Positions 20,332-32,200 of a stretch of 64,000 nt of DNA are shown here, one piece after another. Position numbers and translations under genes: made by a program. A model generated the notes under the pieces. It did no database searches, was not told where the DNA came from, and worked only from the letters and a program-made list of their open reading frames with translations. Numbering within the stretch: position 1 is the stretch's first letter; the number at the start of each line of letters is the position of its first letter. Source of the DNA: Oasisia sp. SBJ-2009 (lineage: Eukaryota > Annelida > Polychaeta > Sabellida > Siboglinidae); the NCBI GenBank assembly GCA_964017155.1, contig OZ024856.1, positions 39,568,909-39,632,908 on the forward strand. The letters run 5' to 3'.

Positions 20332-21008
20332 TGCGTGCGTGTGGGTGGGTGTGGGCGTGCGTGCGTGCGTGCGTGCGTGCTTGCGTGCGTGCGTGCGTGC
20401 GTGCTTGCGTGCGTGCGTGCGTGTGTACGTGCGTTTCTAACTGTTTATTTAATGTAAAGTTATTACATGTATATTCTACTTGTAAGAAGTTTATATTAAA
20501 TAAAAACCTAGAAGCACATTATGCTGACGCTATAATGCCAAATTCTACTTATAGTTACTATATGAAATTATTATTAATAATAATAATAATTTTAATGATG
20601 AAACTTCGCAATTTGACATTTTCCACCTAAATAATTGGTGATCAGATCACGCTAGGTCATGCCATACCTATCATCACTGCGTTAATTCCACGATCAGCAC
20701 TGTTAAAACTACCGTACCTGCAGCTGTGACGTGTAGATGGCCGGCGACTCCCGGTCCCGCCAGTAGTGACGTAGGTTGGCCCGTAGCGGCTTCATCCAGT
20801 GCATGGGCGGCGGTTGCAGACAGCGTCCGTCCGGCAGCACCATCTTGTAGCGCGGCACGGGCGCGTCGAAGCGCAGGTCGTTGGGTGTGTAGCGTTTCTG
20901 CACCCACAGCACGTCGGTGTTGTGGTTCCGCTCCGTCTGACAGTGGTGGTCGATGCGAGGGAATGGCGGGCAGAACGGACCCATCACCCCGATGCACGGT
21001 GCTGCCAT
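19286..21008 (-). CDS. Small three-exon protein with C-terminal MTRFVxEM signature (gene A)
   Basis: Exons 21008-20718, 20115-19952 and 19334-19286 give 167 residues. Donors and acceptors are canonical (CTGCAG|gtacgg, cacag|ACC, GACCAG|gtcagt, ctacacag|G), with intron phases 0 and 2. No signal peptide or membrane helix. The N-terminal half is rich in Pro, His and Trp (VLWVQKRYTPNDLRFDAP, PPPMHWMKPLRANLRHYW). The second exon holds EEWSTLRELLPSRGRAHVDL, and the last residues read MTRFVDEMHKTNREFRLY, then stop. The short exons, aromatic/proline composition and fixed C-terminal motif are reminiscent of ciliary or sperm microtubule-inner proteins. That is inference, and I do not recognise the family. 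Gene B at 26163-27551 shares the C-terminal motif and both intron phases. Confidence 0.72.
19800..19951 (-). other. Intron 2 of gene A
   Basis: Part of the 617-base intron between exon 2 (ends 19952) and exon 3 (starts 19334). No further coding sequence is needed, because the phases of exons 2 and 3 already agree. Confidence 0.4.
20294..20435. repeat. GT/GCGT compound microsatellite
   Basis: (GT)n followed by (GCGT)n with interspersed gggt and gctt variants, in intron 1 of gene A. Translations such as VRACVRAC are artefacts. Confidence 0.95.
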
Positions 21009-21625
21009 CTTTGGCGCTCGGTCGTCTGCTGCGATAATGACTCAGGTGTTGTCCGCCAGGTGGCGCCGCCCGTCTGCTGCGAAGCAAACAATGTGTGCCA
21101 TTGCTACTGCTGGCTAGGGTATAGTTATAAAGTAGCCGTCCTGCCTAATAGATTCGGCATTGTGCAGTTTTATGTGAATTGATGAATGCATTGAGTGAGT
21201 AGATTTTTTTTGGTGCGGTGTGGCACCACAGCTGTCAAATATTAACATTTGGCAGACATTAACTGAGTGCGCATATTATATTATGCATGATACAGCAGGT
21301 GTCAATGTCATGTCAACATTATAAATCACCGACTGATTCCATCAGAAATCAAATGAAGAGGCGTCAATATAGAGAAGGATTGTGCAAGAATGAGAATTGC
21401 TAATTTCACGAATTTCATACAGCACATGTGACAATGGAGGCTAAACAATCTGTGAAAATGTCTAGAAAATATGATGTGAAACTTAGCAGGAAATCAACAC
21501 ACAAACATATGTTACATTGGCAATGGTTATCCAGCCCTAGCCTAGGCTATTGTAATATTATATGTTATTATAATATTATGGCCTATGGTTATGCCATGGT
21601 TATTTACGGTGAATAAAACATAGTG

Positions 21626-22991
21626 TAGGGGAAGTAGGGGAACGTCAGCACACTTAAGGTGAAACAAGCTATAGATAATGCACTGTGTGTGCTAAGAGGG
21701 TGATATTTAGTATTCAGAATGAGCAATCATATTACTTTGTTGTTAGTTAGTTGAGAAATCGCATATCCCAACAAATATTTAAATATTTGGTCAAATGTAG
21801 AGGCATAGCTTTGTGCGGACATGCCCCAAGGTATGGGGCATAGCCGCACACTGTGTACGGTTGTGCCCCGGAATGGCGAAACAACAGCTGGTCTCACAGA
21901 GCTGACTATTAACTGCAATAATAATATGTATTGGTATGTGTACACTACTGACACGTGCATTACTAAAAAAACTTACAAGAAACACCAGAGAACACAAATC
22001 AACGGTTTCAAGTTTTCATATATAAGTAAAATTTAGAAAATATGATGGCCTTGAATCATAGTCCACGTTTATTCCTCCTTGAGAGCCAAAGCAAATAACA
22101 GCATGATTTTGTAACGGGGAAAGTCAAAGTTTGCAACCCAGCTTGTCTGAAGCCTTCTAGCTAAAACAGCAGTCTCGTAAAGCGCAAAGTCAAACTAAAA
22201 ACTCAGTTTGTCGGCTGTGCGAGCATGGCTTTGTATGAACTAACGTATACGCGCAAAGTTCTATATTATAAATTATACATCATTTGTCATCTTGGTTATT
22301 TTAGTCTATGAGCAATGATCAATTAAGCTTTATTTCTTTAAAGGACCTAATGATACACAACATGGAAAATGTGACGTCAACACGATATAGTCTATTACAC
22401 ATTGATGAAGCAATGAATGATATAAAAAGTTTGATATTAAATAATTATATAATAATCATCATATACTATCTCAAATCAAAGTTTCCTATAATATTTGTAG
22501 TAAGTAACTGAAGTATCTAAATATGTATCTAAGTAGACTACAAAATATTATAAGCACCGATGCCCGAAATACGTCTGCACAGCGGGTGGGGCATGACCGC
22601 ACAGACCTGTGCGAACATGCCCCAAGCATACAACACGTGAATAATTCTGAATTGCGCGAAAATGCTACTTATGAAGGTATCCTTTATTTCACACATCATA
22701 AAATATTAAAATGCAATTTGGAATTATGAAAGAAAATGTATATGCACGTCTTACAGTTAAAATAATACACATAACAGCATATGAGTAAAATTGCATCAGT
22801 GTTTACGAAAATTACATTTGATGTCATAACTTTTTACTTATTCACTTCTATCAAAAAGTATATGCAAGTGGTTGATTTGGGGGTTAGACGATGCCGCTTA
22901 GCATGATTCCACTAACCAGATGTTACGTGATGCGCAGATAATAGGGTGTGCGGACATGCCTCAGTGTGCGGATATGCCCCTACTTCCCCTA
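21626..22991. mobile_element. Candidate non-autonomous DNA transposon with terminal inverted repeats
   Basis: The left end taggggaagtagggg (21626-21640) is the exact reverse complement of the right end (22977-22991). A further gcacac match lies just inside each end. No transposase frame is present in the 1366 bp. The motif tgtgcggacatgcccc and its relatives recur inside (about 21811, 22598-22624, 22947, 22966), partly as inverted pairs. No clear target-site duplication was found. Confidence 0.55.
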
Positions 22992-22999
22992 AGTCCCTT

Positions 23000-24550
23000 T
23001 TGTTTACTTTAGAATGCTCATCGTTCTTCTATTGATTATCACGCTGTATTTGAGTTATATTTTTTTGGTCTGCGATTATATGAATTAATCACCCAGCTAT
23101 CGTATAGGTGTTGTCGTAATATAATTAGCCTCATCGCGGTACATGTATATGTGAGGCTATGATGTAAGTCGTGATGTGATCAAGGCAGTGGCATTGCGCG
23201 CCTAAGGCTAAGGCTAATTAAGATAGGCTAAACTAGCCTAAGGTCAGGCTAAGTCAGCCTATGGCTATAGCCCTAAACCTAATCACATCACTCGCACACG
23301 GCGTGAAAAATATCCAGCAAACACACACACTAACACACCGAGTGGAAGGGCCTTAATGTTTTTCTTGGAATTGCACATCTGATTCCGAATATTCTGATAA
23401 TACAACGTCTGCTAAACATTGACGGGGAAACCGAGTTATAATCACAATGTCAGTTTTGTGAATGGCGCAGAATGATAGACAAACCAATATTGATAAAGCA
23501 TGGTCACACTGTACAGATAGCATTCGGAGACTGGTCGATGGACTTAGCGAAGGACGCACCCACCTGCTGGAGTAACTGCTGTTTACGTATGCCGCACTCT
23601 GTTGTTAAACGTACGTTCCGTCGTCATGCCAACGCTGCCGGCCTTGACCTTTTGTAGCGACCAATTCATTTTATTCAGAGCATAGCGTTGAATGCATTAT
23701 ATAGCGTAAACCGTGTAGGATATTAGTATTGTAATTGGCGACGAAAACATTAGATTAATAGGAGGTGAAGGGCTGGAATAACTTTGGCGTTAGTCATAAA
23801 CACCAATTATCGCTGTATGTAAACTGCCTAATAAAAGACAGGTGCTTTTATTACCGTAGTTTGTATTACTGTTGTTTCAGAACGTAGCCGCTAATAATAG
23901 TAATATAGGCCAATTAATAATGTAGCAATTATTGGCTGAGGTAAAACTGTTTGATTATTCAGCGTGTGGTCATGATAGGGTAATGTGATATAGATTTATA
24001 TTATTGGCACTCAAAAGATTATACTAATTAAGTAGGTCGTCATGTTCTTCTTCCAATTTGTTGAATCCTGTACTGTAGTTCAGGGCGTATATCTCGCACC
24101 GGCACTGTAGGCATAGCTCTTCTATATTTGCATTTTACATGCTTTATTGGTTTGTGAGTAGGCATAGTTTAACTGATCAGCAATTTACATGATGTCCGTT
24201 ATGAGTAATGACGTAAGCGTTTGAACCGTTTATTGCCTAACGTAAAACGTCCCCAACTGATCGGTGTCCTTGCAAACCTTGGCAAGTCGCGGGAAATATG
24301 CATAACGTTGACATGTCCCCAAACACATTCTCGTAAGCAGGGCGTTTTTAGTGGATTTTCCATGGGGCCATTATCCAAAACTAGCATTTCCAACTGTAAA
24401 GAAGGAACATTTAGAAAAAAGTCAAATGCACACACGCGCACGCAAGCATGCACGTCCGCACACATGATGGGTAAATTAATTGTGTAGTAACGTTATATCA
24501 CCAAGCGCTACTATAAATATTTTTTTAATGAAAATAAACCCGTGTTCTGG
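23000..24550. other. Intergenic, no gene recognised
   Basis: Contains a patch with many aggcta/agccta words at 23200-23280 and otherwise AT-rich unique-looking DNA. Confidence 0.4.
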
Positions 24551-24569
24551 ATTAAATATTTCATCACAA

Positions 24570-24960
24570 AACAAAATTATATTGTTAGGCTGCGAAACAT
24601 GGCATCTAAGATCAAGCCAAGAGAAGAAACTTGACGCTTTCGACTCAAGATATATTAGGAAGATCTAACGCATCAAATGGAGCGACTTCATCTCTATCAA
24701 GGAAATCGATGCAAACTCCAATGACCAGTATGATCTGTAAGCGGCGCCTGCACTAGTTAGATCATCTTCCACGACCCCCGTCCCCACAAGATTCGACAAC
24801 AGAAGGAGGCGGAAGTGCCAGCCTAAAATGAACTGACACCAGAACGTCGAACACGATTTCCAACAAGTAACCGGAAGTTGGATTGGCGTCAGGATGGACA
24901 GCGTGGACTGTCTCATGCACCGGACATCGCTGCATCTGCTAAGACTACATCCTTTTAATC
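24570..24960 (+). mobile_element. Retrotransposon remnant (LINE reverse transcriptase tail)
   Basis: A frame reads LLGCETWHLRSSQEKKLDAF, then DSRYIRKI, stop, then RIKWSDFIS. This is the typical 'LYGxETWxLxxxxxxxLxAFxxxxLRxIxxIxW' block of LINE ORF2-like C-termini, here broken by stops. The following 250 bases have no intact frame. Confidence 0.6.
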
Positions 24961-25709
24961 AGCGTTAATGTGAATCAAGTAGTTTAGGTGACAGCTTTGT
25001 AAAACTGAACATTGTTCATAAATAGGGTAATTTCCGTGCTCAGTTAAGGTGACATGTATTCGTGATTTCCGGCGAGTATTAATTTTTTATCACCATGGCA
25101 CGTTTGGGAAATGTGTTTGCATCAGGACATTTAAATGATTTAATCCATGTGTTTATAAGTAAATAACATTAACTAGACTGGTTGACATTTTTAAAAAGCT
25201 GACGAAGGAATTTACATAGTCAGTTCAAATGACGGACCCAAGTTTGGATACGAACATACGCGACATGCGTTCCCGTAAAAACGAACAGCTTGCACACAAA
25301 CAACAGCATCATTTATGCAACCGTTTGTACAATTATGCTGTATAACAAACTACATATTTGTCGATTTGAGTAGCAACGGTTTATAAAAACGACATCCTGT
25401 AAAATAGGGCATCGACGTCGCCATCATAATCAGATCAGACAAGGGCATGCGGTTCGTTTCTATGGGAATGTGTTTAGATATCAAGGCAATAAACACAACC
25501 AAGACATGTTGATTTCAAACTGCTTCTTGGGTTTTCAAACTGGATTCCTCTACATGCTGGACAATGCAGGCTCGATCAGATTGACACTGCGAGCCTTCGA
25601 TGATACAAATAATGGAAATTGCAAGTCGTGTACAACGCCGTACACATACCCTTCCCTTGTAATGTTCTCTCTCCGTCTTTTTATGTTTTATGTTTTCTTT
25701 GGTGAACAG

Positions 25710-25865
25710 GTTGGTCGAAGGATCTGTCACTGATGGGAGCACCCGGTCGCTGCCGGGCTGCAGGTCTCTTCGGGTCCGACGCCGGCGCCAGGCCCAAGCG
25801 CCTCCAGTCCGGCGCGTTCCCGCGGCACAGTTCCAACAGTTTGCTTGGATTGTCAGCAGAGATAG
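25710..25865 (+). CDS. Candidate internal exon, strand ambiguous
   Basis: A GC-rich 156-base block in AT-rich DNA with a strong plus-strand acceptor (tttctttggtgaacag) and donor (GAGATAG|gtactg). The phase-2 frame reads WSKDLSLMGAPGRCRAAGLF and then KRLQSGAFPRHSSNSLLGLS. The minus strand is also open (NPSKLLELCRGNAPDWRRLG) but has no donor in place. No partner exons were found. Confidence 0.3.
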
Positions 25866-26162
25866 GTACTGTTTTGGTCAACTAGGAATCCATGTCGCTA
25901 CAGCAACAACGTGTTTACCGCCGTATAAGCCGGACGACGCGGCGTCCACTCTCTCCTATAACACAGCATAGCTTTTTGTCGTTCTAGTTTAAGTAGTAAG
26001 CATAACCAAGCTGGTTTGGCTTCATACTGCATTATATGACTGGTGAAATGTCCTACTAAAATAACATCTGCCAAGAAAGGGGCGTGCGCACCGCCCACAT
26101 ATTTCGTAGTAGCGCGAGCTATGACGTCACGTCAATCGGTGGACGAAAATGTTGGCTTGATT

Positions 26163-27551
26163 CTATACAGGTGGCGCTAAGCCCGACTGTCCGTACATCT
26201 TGAACATCTTGTAGGTCTTGTTCATATCGGTGACAAATCTGAAACAAGCGACAGGCCATCACACATCACATGTATAAAATGACAAACGCACAATCGGACG
26301 CACACACATATCCAGTGTATACACCACTCTGGCAATTCGAAGAAACCAACGAATGGTGTGCGTGGATAAGTAAATCGTCAAACTTGCTATAATAGAGACA
26401 GATCGAACTCAGTTATATTGTTCCTCTTAGAAACTTTGCACCTTCGGTGATGTGACTATTTGAGGTTCATCTATGTTCACAAATTCATAACAAGTTTCAG
26501 GTTTTTGAAATAATATACTTAAAGTGAAGCAGTGAGCAACAGGCGAACTAACTACACGCTGAACCCTCCCAGGGGATGTCTACTTTGGCAAGTCATGTGA
26601 CAACAGTGACACGTGACCGGGGTGACGACAGCCGTCCGTATGCAAGACGTACTTTGTCATGTGGCACGAGGGCCTGGCGCGAATGCCACAGTAGTCGTTG
26701 TCGCCCTGCATTTGCTGGTGCTGGGCTGCAACCGCGCTTGACACTTTGTATGGTGGGCCGATCTTGGATAGTTGTTCTTCCTCGGGTCCGTACGGCCACT
26801 CGCGGGCCGCATCGTGGTCGTAGCGCAGCAGCGTCTTCACGTTGTCGACCGCCCTATTGTCGTAGGTTCGGCCGTACCGTAGCATCTGCGGGCAACACAA
26901 TCGCCGCACGTGTTTCACACGAAGCTGCAACGTAACTTATCAATAGAGGATTGCTACTGGGCGCTGACATGCAACTCGGCTCTATGACGTAATCGCGCTC
27001 TTTACGCGCGCGCGCACTGTTTATAATTTGTTTAGTACATCTTTGAATTCGCTTAGACACCAACTCTTACTAACGTAAGGCATATCTACATTGTATGTTC
27101 ACAAATGCTGGATATAGATGTATGTGGCGCCGCTAAACTCAAAACAGAAGCTATTTTATTTTGGCTGATCCATCAAACACAGCTCATCGTGGATGTCACC
27201 ACCAGAAGTCATACGATTTGATGGGACCGTCATCACAATGGCAACATTTCCTTCTGACACTTGTCAATCAAGTCACACGACTACAAACTTCAAGAGAAAT
27301 CTAATGTCATATGTGCCTACCTCATTTACGCAGCAGGAGTTGTCCGCGAACTGGCACATTGGCCTTACGTGCTTCGATTCCGACCACGTCTTGCGGCCGA
27401 CGTGTCGCTCTTCGTCCAGGTAGCACTGTTCGACAAAGTTGTCGTCGGTGTTGTATTGGTCCGTCGTTGGAGCTTCGTTGACGGTCGCTGGCTTCCAGTT
27501 TTCGCGTTCCGGCGTCCAGTTGAATGCTTGGAAATTCCCCATACAGGCCAT
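26163..27551 (-). CDS. Small three-exon protein with C-terminal MTKFVxDM signature (gene B)
   Basis: Exons 27551-27321, 26885-26653 and 26238-26163 give 179 residues. Splice sites: AATGAG|gtaggc, cccgcag|ATG, ACAAA|gtacgt, gtttcag|A; phases 0 and 2, as in gene A. The start ATG at 27551 has a favourable context (cgaccATGG). No signal peptide or membrane helix. Acidic, aromatic N-terminal half (FQAFNWTPERENWKPATVNE, TWSESKHVRPMCQFADNSCC). Exon 2 begins MLRYGRTYDNRAVDNVKTLL. The tail is MTKFVTDMNKTYKMFKMY plus GQSGLAPPV. If intron 2 were retained the frame would instead run to a stop at 26580. Likely a paralogue or shared-domain relative of gene A; function unknown, with a ciliary or sperm microtubule-associated role only a guess. 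Confidence 0.72.
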
Positions 27552-27874
27552 GGTCGTTGCGAGGTTCTTGCAAGGAGCGTGCGAGGGAGAAGCAAGTGGT
27601 GGTGGTAACGATAGCGGGTTTGGTTTGTTCGTCCGTTCGTTTGTTCGGAGAACGTCTCGCGTCACTTAGCTTGCACACACGGGCCTTTACGTCAGAATCA
27701 CCTGAGCAGCTGAAACGAACAGAGCGGCAGCGTGTCACTTTACATGAGAAAGATATATATATGGCATAGACAGTCATATACCCGTATTTGTATCATCATT
27801 TTGTCATCAGTTATCATCATTTTTATCATCAGTCATTTAAATGATAACGTGTTTATGCTGAAGATAAACTCAGT

Positions 27875-28045
27875 CAATAGTATTATAGCAATAGACTTCG
27901 CCAGTCGCTGCTGCGTCTGCCGTGAAAACAACGCAAATACCCTCCCCAATTTGAAGACGGATACACAATTGGTGGGAATCCAAACATAATTACCCATCCG
28001 TGTCCTAAACATAGCATATAACACCAGCAGCGTGTGGCTGTGATG
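27875..28045 (+). repeat. Dispersed repeat family, copy 1
   Basis: Shares blocks with 31370-31640 and 57640-57850: ata(g/t)agcaa..tttcgccagt, gtgaaaacaacgcaaatacc, ccaatttgaaga, and an (a)cag(c/a)agcgt(g)t(a)tg(g/a)ctg block near the end. No coding capacity seen. Confidence 0.6.
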
Positions 28046-28049
28046 TTCA

Positions 28050-29200
28050 TTGACATTGTTATTTTCCCTCGTTTTTCTTTGACCATGCAATGGTCAATAC
28101 GAATCATTCTTAGTTAAGATGCCAGCATAATCAACAAATTGATTGTGGGCATGCACGGAAAGAACATCTAAATGGTATTTACAAGCAAACAACAAAATTA
28201 CATTTTGTTTGATTGTATCGTGTCGTTCGTGGAAGCGCAGCCGTACGTACAGGCGCGAGGAGAGGCAAAAATGCGCGCGTTCATCCTCGCGATCACGTCA
28301 TAACGGAATTTTTATAATTCAGACTAATAGTTCGGCAGCAAAGCTATTTTTAACTGCCTGATTTATAATAGTTATTTATATGTTCTTTTTAACGTTTAAA
28401 ACAATTTAGTAGGCATGAAATTATAACCTATTAATTTATTTAAATAAAATGGAAATGCATATTATTGGAGAGAAAAAATAAAGTAATTTTTGAAACTCGT
28501 AAAAACATTTTGCATCGAAGTATGCAAAATTATTGATTAGATCAGCTTATACAAGTGGGAATATTTGTTTCGAAGACTTAGGTCGAGCTAGATTTGTTTA
28601 CGAAAATTGTGAATTAATATGGGTTATATGCCGCCAGGCCGGATTACGTTTGATGATTTTTTTTTTTAAATAACACTTAATTTATACCAACTGGATTGAA
28701 TAAACATTTATTTTAATATATTGTCTATAGCATAGACCACATTATGTGGTTCCAGGTCGTTCTCTTAAAAACAGGGTCGTCTTGTTACCATCGCTCCACC
28801 GACCTGTCACTGTTAAACGCGCACAGAAAAAAAACCGTTTCACAGCGTTTCATCTCCCAAAAGAATATTCTGCTAAACCGCTTTACTTTGACATTATCGG
28901 TTTTCTTATTACCATAGTATTAATTATTGATTAGTTGCCTAAGTAATAATAATATTTTGATAACATTATTAGCATACCTAAAATTGTAATATTTAAATTA
29001 CCTGTTACCCACTCGCCAGAGCAGTTGAAAGCTCAAAGACCATTGTTTGAAACCATGGAAGCTAACTACGACCTTGACCTCTCACCTATACATAGCCTCG
29101 TTCGAGCCGACTGCCATTTTCTGTGTGTCTTACCAGTACTAGAAGCAGTGATGTGTCTTTAATTTTTTCGGTTTCTGCGGACTTTAGAACAATTTTTACA
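28050..29200. other. Upstream region of the ZFAND3-like gene
   Basis: AT-rich. 28746-28860 has a weak retrotransposon-like frame (RSLKNRVVLLPSLHRPVTVK) that I do not trust. The bases just before 29201 should contain the promoter and 5' UTR of the ZFAND3-like gene, but no core element is clear. Confidence 0.35.
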
Positions 29201-32200
29201 ATGGATGACTCAAATAGCCAGCCTCCGCGATGTCCTTGCGGATTTTGGGGGTAAGAATAATAAGCGATCTATCCTTTTTAGTGGCTGTTTGAGTCGGTTT
29301 GGTTAGGTTTACGACCCATTTTTCAGACTGCCACACAGCCTTGACACGGCGTCATCGGGCACGGGCATACCAGCAACTACGAATTAGGAAAGGGTGACGT
29401 AAATTAGGCATGTTTAGAAGAACGCAAACTTTCTATACTTGTGTGGTCACGTCGGATGAAAGTGTCAACAATAAGCACTAGTTTTCGACCAAATCAATAT
29501 CATGCTCCAACGCCTAAATACCGGTAGTAAATTAATTGTAAACACGAGTAAAAGCAGTGCCACCGACCCGTTCGCTATCAAATAATTTGGTATTTGGGCT
29601 CTTTTAATTTAAATCTATGCATTTTATGACATTTAATGTGAATATATACGTATAGTCCTCAACAGCGATTTTTTCATAGCAGAATTGGAATATAAATTTT
29701 GTATTTTGTTTATCAGGATATACGCGACGTTTCGTCTGTGTCACTGAGGTTAACGCGACGTTTCGTCTGTGTCACTGAGGTTAACAGGTGCAATCAAATT
29801 TAATCAATACATATGTTCAATAATTAAGGCGTACAATAACAAAACGTTGTCAAGAAAGATTTGCATAGTTCGTACCAGTCTTCTGAGAACCAATCATATT
29901 TTGTTAGCTAAATTATAATAGTAGGAAATAATGAATGAAGCTGAAAATCAAATTATTAGTTAAATTGCTATTTATAACTTGTCTGTTCCACAGTTTTATG
30001 CAGAGATCCGTCCACCCATCATTTTTACTGGTAAAACCCATTGTGGACGGGTGAAAAAATGAAGGAGCAAAAAGTCTTCCAAAATAATAGATATTGTCAG
30101 TTATACCTTGAAAATTTGTGTCACACACAATTTGAGTCATAAAAACATCTCATGTGTGTATTTGAGTTGTATTTGAGTTAACATCGACATGTTTGGACAT
30201 CAAAAAGTGTGACTGGCAAACATTTTATCCTGCATAAAGCTTTGCTGTTCCAAATCACAGCTCTCGGTTTCTGATATGTCTAACTATATAATACTAATAT
30301 ATCTAAATGTCCTAATGGAACACATTATATTCTATGTGCCCTGGTTAGGCAAGTTTTTATAACATAAATTACATAATACAGATGTCAGTATCAACTAATA
30401 TTATTGTCAGTATCAACTAATATGCATGTAGAGCGCCATGGCTCAGGGGTAGAGCTATGAACTCTCGACCACGAGAACCCGGGTTCGAATCCTGTGCTGC
30501 AGTGTTAAAACCTTGGGCAAGTATTTTCACTCTACATTGCTCCAGTTCGCTCAGCTGTAGAAATGAGAATCTGGCTATAGACAGTGGTCTATATGTGTAC
30601 GAGCAGCCTTTGCGCATTAATTGTAGCATATGGCTGGATGCTTCCCAGAGAAGTTGAGATGGTGTCTGAGTGAACATGTCTGTCAGAGAACTGAGAGAAG
30701 TAAAGTGTAAAGCGCTTTGAACGGTCCTGAGGACTGGATACTGCGCTATATAAGAACTTGCCTTTTTAATACAATTGTCAATATCATCTTAGAAGTAAAT
30801 ATTTGTGTACATAACTTTTACGCTTTGTATAAACTTAACAAACAATCACCTGAGTAATGTTATTTATGTTATATGGCATGTAAAGCGTTTTAATTATTAT
30901 ATTCTTGCAGTATTAGAAAAGAAATATAAATCGAAAAAAATATCCCAAATTATTTCTTGACCCGTGACTAAGGTCACTGGACAACCTTGGAACCAAATAT
31001 TTGTGGTACATGTAGCAGGAATGAAATTAATGCATATCTGTGTGGCAGATCTATCGGTTAACATGCAGACATAATTTTATGTATGCTAAGGTTCATTAAT
31101 CTCTGACCTCTTTCTACATTTATTTGCTTCCTTGGACTATTGACATCAGGTCCACTATCTGGTGATGTATTAAAAAGTATAAAAACAGTATATTTAATTC
31201 CAAAGCATTTCTGGAGGGACTTCCGCATACAGGGCAGAATTGGATGGTGTTTTAAACTTATAATGTAAAATCAGAGAGAGTGTACCAGTACATTGTGTTT
31301 TGCCATCCTTTCAGTTAAGTCAGGGCTGTTTTCCTTGCAAAACCAGCCATTGCAGATCCTCTATAAGAAGCGGGAGAGTTAGTTGAGTCGAACTAGCCAT
31401 GAGAACAGTGCAAATACCCACCCAAACTTGAAGATCGATTAATAATTTATGGGAATTCCAGTATATAATGGCCCACCCGTCCAACTGCATGAGCAGCTAA
31501 ATGGATTTGTGAAATTTGTGTATTCAAATATCTGCTTCTACATCGCAAACATTGTAGCACTAACACAAACAGCGTATGACTGAAATCACCCAAAATTGTA
31601 TCACATTGTGACACCAACCACACTTCTTGTGGGCAATTTTATTGGGTGGACTTAAATTCAGAATTTTGCAAACCTGCATAATACCGATGCAATCAGCAGC
31701 AGCGCCCCGACACGCGTTCTGCAAAACACTTAAGTTTTTTTTAAATAATTTAAACCATGGTTGTTTGGAATTTGACTTTGAAAGTCAACAGAGCAAACAT
31801 TCCTAATTCTGTCATTTGCATGTTTCAGGTCGAGTGATACACAGGGATTGTGTTCCCAGTGCTACAAAGGTAACAGCAAAGTATTCATCTAATCTATGCG
31901 GGAATGTGAATAATTGTAACACTTGCGACAGCGTGATGTTGGGCTGCTGGGCGTTAGGGCACAACAGTGATGTGATTACAGCTGTGCACTGACTTGTGTT
32001 TGTGTGTATGTGCATAAACTTGCACAGTGAGTGTGTGAGTGCCACAGCTTTATCCAGTGACTGGTCCACCTGTCAATGGGACTGGCTGATGTCAGTTTGG
32101 GCAGGCATAAATTTTGCCTGACTGGGGGTGCTCCATCCTCTGACATGGCTGTCATAAAACAGTAGGGTGTCTGGCAGGTAATGCATGGCCTACATTTGTT

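Noticed and set aside
20726..21182. Plus-strand frames over 20726-21182
   Set aside because: They are antisense shadows of exon 1 of gene A; composition (many Ala, Ser, Arg) reflects GC content only.
26580..26652. Longer second exon of gene B ending at a stop at 26580
   Set aside because: A strong donor (ACAAA|gtacgt) joins in phase to the exon at 26238, giving a C-terminus shared with gene A; the read-through tail has no such support.
30439..30492. tRNA gene
   Set aside because: A and B boxes are present, but the sequence does not fold as a complete tRNA and continues into a SINE body and tail. The same holds for 56575-56629 and the minus-strand head near 32890.
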